DNA of 8,637 nt from positions 1 to 8,637 of the forward strand of contig DQCL01000228.1 in the NCBI GenBank assembly GCA_003533975.1, in the 5' to 3' direction. Position numbers and translations under genes: made by a program. Position 1 is the first letter of the stretch; each line of letters opens with the position of its first letter. The DNA is from Octadecabacter sp. Lineage in GTDB: Bacteria; Pseudomonadota; Alphaproteobacteria; Rhodobacterales; Rhodobacteraceae. Positions 6,447-8,637 of the stretch are shown here, in pieces. Below the pieces are notes generated by a model that was given only the letters and a program-made list of their open reading frames with translations, had not been told where the DNA came from and made no database searches.

Positions 6447-6572
6447 ATGCGCAATTGGGTGGTGAGATTGGCGGTATTCTTTGGCCTCAACCTGAATTGG
6501 GTTTTTGATCCTGTGGTGGCCAGACGACGGAGTGATCCGCTGCGGATAAAGAGGGGTAGGCGAGGGCGGTGA
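6447..6572 (+). CDS. Possible 41-residue small protein
   Basis: The short frame runs from ATG 6447 to TGA 6572, 12 bases after the previous stop and with a G-rich stretch (GACGGGG) upstream as a weak ribosome site. The product starts MRNWVVRLAVFFGLNLNW, a possible short hydrophobic segment, and ends in a strongly basic tail (RRRSDPLRIKRGRRGR). That hydrophobic-then-basic pattern could be a small membrane-associated peptide. No family is recognised. It is kept because it fits the run of genes, with clear doubt that it is translated. Confidence 0.4.
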   Translation: MRNWVVRLAVFFGLNLNWVFDPVVARRRSDPLRIKRGRRGR

Positions 6573-6591
6573 GCAATTGGAAAACGCACAG

Positions 6592-6603
6592 CGAACGCGT
6601 TCG
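6592..6603. promoter_or_regulatory. 12-bp perfect palindrome
   Basis: CGAACGCGTTCG is fully self-complementary. It lies between the 41-codon ORF and the bracketed promoter of the MerR-like gene, 15 bases before the first arm of the larger inverted repeat. It could be an operator or part of the same regulatory region. Function unknown. Confidence 0.35.
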
Positions 6604-6618
6604 AAATTTGGAATGATT

Positions 6619-6668
6619 TTTTCGGGACAGTTGACCCTAAATATATTTGGTGCTACCTGTCCCGAAAA
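6619..6668 (+). promoter_or_regulatory. Promoter of the MerR-like gene bracketed by 12-bp inverted arms
   Basis: TTTTCGGGACAG (6619-6630) and CTGTCCCGAAAA (6657-6668) are exact reverse complements separated by 26 bases. Between them lies TTGACC (6631-6636), a -35, then 17 bases, then TACCTG (6654-6659) preceded by TG one base earlier, an extended -10. The first arm touches the -35 and the second overlaps the -10 and the likely start. GGAG (6669-6672) follows directly, 8 bases before the ATG at 6681. This is an operator-like layout rather than a terminator, as no T tract follows. Confidence 0.7.
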
Positions 6669-6680
6669 GGAGATCAGAAA

Positions 6681-7193
6681 ATGAACGCACCATACAATCA
6701 ACAGTTTCCCTTTCCGGTCGTCGCAGAGGCGGCACAGGTGCCCTATGACACGATGAAGAAGTGGGTATTGCGCGGCCACCTGGTAATGAGCGAAGATGAC
6801 CGGGAAACACTTGGCCGTGGCGGGGCGCGCATGTTGTCGTATCACACGACGGTACAAGCGTTGATCGCAGCAGATCTTTACCGGCAAGGTGTGACTATTT
6901 CCGAAGCCTCAGAAGCCGCATTGGAATTCGCTCACTTTGGTGACGACATGCGTGACGCAGGTGGACTGTTCGTCGGAGCCGCGACAGTTTTGACCTACAA
7001 CGCAGACAGCCAGCGCAAAGCCAGAGTGCTCAGAGTTTCCAAGTCGGACAGCTTCCAATCCGTGCTCGGTAAGACTTGGCCGAACGGTATGGCTTCATCG
7101 GCCATCTTTCTCGATGTTCAGATGCTTCTGCTACGCAGGTCCTCCGCACTTGGAATGGATCGTGGTTGGATCATTGAAACCCTTGAGGACTAA
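6681..7193 (+). CDS. MerR-like winged-helix DNA-binding protein
   Basis: The 170-residue protein has a MerR-type N-terminal reading head. PFPVVAEAAQVPYDTMKKWV (10-29) is a helix-turn-helix, followed by a basic wing (RGHL...GRGGARMLSYH) and a helix with TVQALIAADLYRQGVTISEA, as in MerR proteins. The C-terminal half (about 90-170) is strand-rich, ends LRRSSALGMDRGWIIETLED and does not resemble a known effector domain; cysteines for metal binding are absent. GGAG 8 bases upstream supports the start. The promoter immediately upstream is flanked by matching 12-bp arms, which suggests self-control. It lies just before xis-int and could govern integration and excision. The family is probable; the role is inferred. 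Confidence 0.75.
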   Translation: MNAPYNQQFPFPVVAEAAQVPYDTMKKWVLRGHLVMSEDDRETLGRGGARMLSYHTTVQALIAADLYRQGVTISEASEAALEFAHFGDDMRDAGGLFVGAATVLTYNADSQRKARVLRVSKSDSFQSVLGKTWPNGMASSAIFLDVQMLLLRRSSALGMDRGWIIETLED

Positions 7194-7208
7194 GCGCCCC
7201 GATAACAC

Positions 7209-7225
7209 CGACAAAACAGTTGTCG
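7209..7225. repeat. Short inverted repeat before the excisionase gene
   Basis: CGACAA-AACAG-TTGTCG has perfect 6-bp arms and a 5-base loop, 15 bases after the MerR-like stop and about 38 bases before the excisionase start. No T-run follows, so it is a weak terminator at best. It could be a regulatory site or an RNA hairpin. Confidence 0.4.
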
Positions 7226-7262
7226 CCTAGACCTAAAGAAAGGTTAACAAAAGGCTACCAAG

Positions 7263-7607
7263 ATGAGCACACCTCTTACCATAACAGTCCCGGAGGCGGC
7301 CGAGCGACTTGGCGCTCCAAAGACAGTGGTAATGAGGGTGGCCGAAGACCTGGGGCTTCTGATCTGTTTTGGCAACCGCAAGAGGATCAACCCGAATGAC
7401 CTCAAGGAGATAATGGACTCATGCCGCAGCACGCCAAAGGCCCGCGCCTCTATCGCCGCAAAGACACCGGCATGTGGATCATCCGCGACACAGGCCGAGG
7501 GGACCGTTCAACAGGCTCTCGAGAGCGCAAAGCTGCTGAAAGGCAGCTTGCCCTCTACCTGTCAGAAAGAGACCGCCCCAGTGGCCCAGCTTCACCGACA
7601 GAAATGA
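7263..7607 (+). CDS. xis: Excisionase-like small HTH protein
   Basis: The 114-residue protein has an N-terminal excisionase/AlpA-type winged-helix DNA-binding region: ITVPEAAERLGAPKTVVMRV (about 7-26), then LICFGNRKRINPNDLKEIM. It is expected to bind DNA beside the attachment site and direct the integrase toward excision, and perhaps to control the promoter. The first 52 residues are clearly the functional core. The rest (53-114) is Ser/Thr/Ala/Lys-rich and low in structure, and is read from the same DNA as the integrase N-terminus in another frame. It ends APVAQLHRQK. The ribosome site (AAAGG) is weak. Similar Xis proteins with tails running into int are, to my memory, common in alphaproteobacterial prophages; that is not verified here. 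Confidence 0.75.
   Translation: MSTPLTITVPEAAERLGAPKTVVMRVAEDLGLLICFGNRKRINPNDLKEIMDSCRSTPKARASIAAKTPACGSSATQAEGTVQQALESAKLLKGSLPSTCQKETAPVAQLHRQK
7404..7409 (+). promoter_or_regulatory. Shine-Dalgarno of the integrase, inside the xis frame
   Basis: AAGGAG lies 11 bases before ATG 7421. The spacing is long but no better ATG exists in that frame, and it is inside the excisionase coding region, so int is translated from the same message. Confidence 0.5.
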
Positions 7608-8521
7608 CAGTTGCCGAGGCGCTGAACACATACGCCACAGAACATGCGCCCGGTGTCTCTGACCCCGCCCGGATTGGATACGCCATTGAGGCACTTGTGC
7701 CGTTTTGGGGCGAGCGCCCGCTTTCGACCATCACCCGCGAAACCTGTAAGGCATACGGTAGGACGCGCCGCAAAGTGGTGAGGCGCGACCCGAAGACGAA
7801 AGAGGTTTTGGAAACTGCACCGGTCGCTCCCAGCACGATCCGCAAGGAACTTGGGACACTGGCGGCGGCAATCAACTACTGTAAAGACGAAGGATATGTT
7901 GTGAACCCGCCCAAGGTTCACTTGCCAGAAAAGACCGAGCCGAAAGACCGCTGGTTGACCCGGAACGAAGCTGCGCGGCTGTTGTGGGCTGCATGGCGCA
8001 ATCCCGATTCCCGGCATCTGGCCCGGTTCATTCTGATCGCGCTGTATACCGGCACACGCAAGACCGCCATTCTGCGGCTGCGTTTCATGCCGAACACGTC
8101 AGGTGGCTGGGTCGATACCGAACGCGGCCAGATGTACCGCCGTGGCCAAGGTGAAACGGAAACCAAGAAGAAACGCCCCCCGATCCGCCTACCTCGCCAG
8201 CTCGCAGCCCACCTGCGTCGATGGGAACGTGGTCAAAACCGTTGGGCAATAGAGTTCAAAGGTGCCGGGGTCGGATCAATCAAAACCGCCTGGAAAACGG
8301 CTGTTGCCGAGGCCGGGCTTTCCGGGACTGGCGTTACACCTCACACCCTGCGCCACACGGCGATCACCTGGGCGATGCAGGCGGGGGGGGCCGACATATG
8401 GGAAACCGCCGGTTACTTTGGCGTCAGCATCGAAACCATGCACCGTGTCTATGCGCACCACCATCCCGATCATCAGGACAGCACTGTGAAGGCGATGGAA
8501 AGGGGAGGGCGGAAACTGTGA
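7421..8521 (+). CDS. int: Tyrosine recombinase / phage integrase
   Basis: This protein catalyses site-specific recombination between the element and the host attachment site. It has 366 residues, usual for this class. The N-terminus GPRLYRRKDTGMWIIRDTGR then STG is the typical arm-binding opening; the core-binding domain follows (about 60-160). The catalytic domain shows Arg in ALYTGTRKTA (R213), a lysine-rich turn KKKRPPIRLP (a candidate for the hairpin Lys), HTLRH (H308, R311) and the nucleophile in HRVYAHHHPDH (Y344). The usual second box-II His is replaced in GYFGVS by Gly334, as often seen in the HHHPDH subgroup. Most catalytic positions are present, so it should be active. The first 187 bases overlap xis in another frame. 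A run of eight G at 8383-8390 lies within the catalytic region and the frame stays open through it. Confidence 0.93.
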   Translation: MPQHAKGPRLYRRKDTGMWIIRDTGRGDRSTGSRERKAAERQLALYLSERDRPSGPASPTEMTVAEALNTYATEHAPGVSDPARIGYAIEALVPFWGERPLSTITRETCKAYGRTRRKVVRRDPKTKEVLETAPVAPSTIRKELGTLAAAINYCKDEGYVVNPPKVHLPEKTEPKDRWLTRNEAARLLWAAWRNPDSRHLARFILIALYTGTRKTAILRLRFMPNTSGGWVDTERGQMYRRGQGETETKKKRPPIRLPRQLAAHLRRWERGQNRWAIEFKGAGVGSIKTAWKTAVAEAGLSGTGVTPHTLRHTAITWAMQAGGADIWETAGYFGVSIETMHRVYAHHHPDHQDSTVKAMERGGRKL

Positions 8522-8582
8522 GGCCGCACAAATTCAGCACAGAAAGCCGTTTTGAAGGGCGAACAAAACAAGCTACAAATCG

Positions 8583-8614
8583 TGATCAGAAGGAGAATAT
8601 CAATGCTTGATCAG
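8583..8614 (+). repeat. Direct repeat TGATCAG, possible att-flanking sites
   Basis: TGATCAG occurs at 8583-8589 and at 8608-8614, 25 bases apart, just before the tRNA-like segment. Each holds the palindrome TGATCA. They could be integrase or Xis arm sites beside an attachment core, but a 7-base repeat is short enough to be chance. Confidence 0.3.
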
Positions 8615-8616
8615 TC

Positions 8617-8637
8617 TTCGGGAGGCAGGGGTCGGAG
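8617..8637 (+). other. Probable attachment-site core: partial tRNA-Pro(CGG)-like sequence
   Basis: The last 21 bases read like a tRNA-Pro gene from the anticodon loop onward. TTCGGGA (8617-8623) has anticodon CGG and the G37 of proline tRNAs, then GGCAG as the 3' anticodon stem, GGGTC as variable region and GGAG as the start of the T stem. The sequence before the loop (CAGTC) does not pair with GGCAG, so this is not a whole tRNA gene. Many phages carry exactly the 3' portion of a tRNA gene, starting at the anticodon, as attP, and this lies about 95 bases after the integrase stop. The window ends before the T loop, so it cannot be confirmed. Confidence 0.55.

Noticed and set aside
6569..6616. 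15-codon frame starting GTG at the stop of the 41-codon ORF
   Set aside because: It is too short and lacks a ribosome site; at most the remnant of a lost gene.
6369..6887. Minus-strand open frame of 172 codons
   Set aside because: It covers the promoter with inverted arms and the start of the MerR-like gene on the other strand; no family features.
8603..8637. Start of a gene at ATG 8603 with AAGGAG upstream
   Set aside because: The Shine-Dalgarno and spacing are good, but the frame runs directly into the tRNA-like segment and the window ends after 11 codons, so coding cannot be distinguished from chance.
1..8637. CRISPR array, rRNA, complete tRNA or insertion sequence
   Set aside because: I saw no regularly spaced repeats, no transposase frame and no complete tRNA fold; only the partial tRNA-Pro-like segment at the right edge.

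Overview
The window looks like a piece of an integrated temperate tailed phage (siphovirus type), or of a phage-derived element, from an alphaproteobacterium. A Rhodobacterales-like host is my best guess. This rests on the GC-rich coding style and on protein types I associate with that group: the terminase with a PRGNRKT loop, the tape-measure N-terminus, the short XRE regulator ending in GVRLRK, the Xis/Int overlap and the integrase ending in YxHHHPDH. No marker gene fixes the taxon. The first bases are not biological: positions 4-27 match the Illumina P7 adapter, so the left edge is a contig end and the start of the first gene is unreliable.

Layout. (1) 35-4251, plus strand, packaging and tail genes: large terminase, tail tape-measure protein and a 113-residue protein, tightly coupled by a stop/Shine-Dalgarno overlap and a 1-base overlap. 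No portal, protease, capsid, connector or tail-tube gene lies between terminase and tape measure, which is unusual. (2) 4267-4293, a hairpin terminator between convergent units. (3) 4316-5127, minus strand, a probable type II toxin-antitoxin pair (DUF4258-like toxin, then HTH antitoxin) with an ATGA overlap and an upstream palindrome. (4) 5128-5447, a gene-free stretch with a possible minus-strand promoter. (5) 5448-5669, minus strand, a small XRE regulator. It is divergent from a plus-strand run at 5758-8521 and separated from it by two copies of the palindrome ATAAC-N3-GTTAT. That run holds a hypothetical protein, a twin-arginine-signal protein, a 41-codon ORF, a MerR-like DNA-binding protein whose promoter is bracketed by 12-bp inverted arms, a small excisionase-like HTH protein, and a tyrosine integrase whose start overlaps the excisionase frame by 187 bases. 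(6) 8522-8637, downstream of the integrase. The window ends in sequence resembling the 3' half of a tRNA-Pro gene starting at the anticodon loop, which is where an attachment core would be expected.

How it may work together. The XRE protein probably binds the paired palindromes and decides whether the rightward integration/excision run is expressed. The MerR-like protein probably adds a second switch just upstream of xis-int. The toxin-antitoxin pair could stabilise the element. The terminase and tape measure are late genes. No replication, lysis or capsid genes are visible. Either they lie beyond the adapter-marked edge and past the window, or this is a reduced, satellite-like or decayed element. 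The sequence alone does not decide between these.
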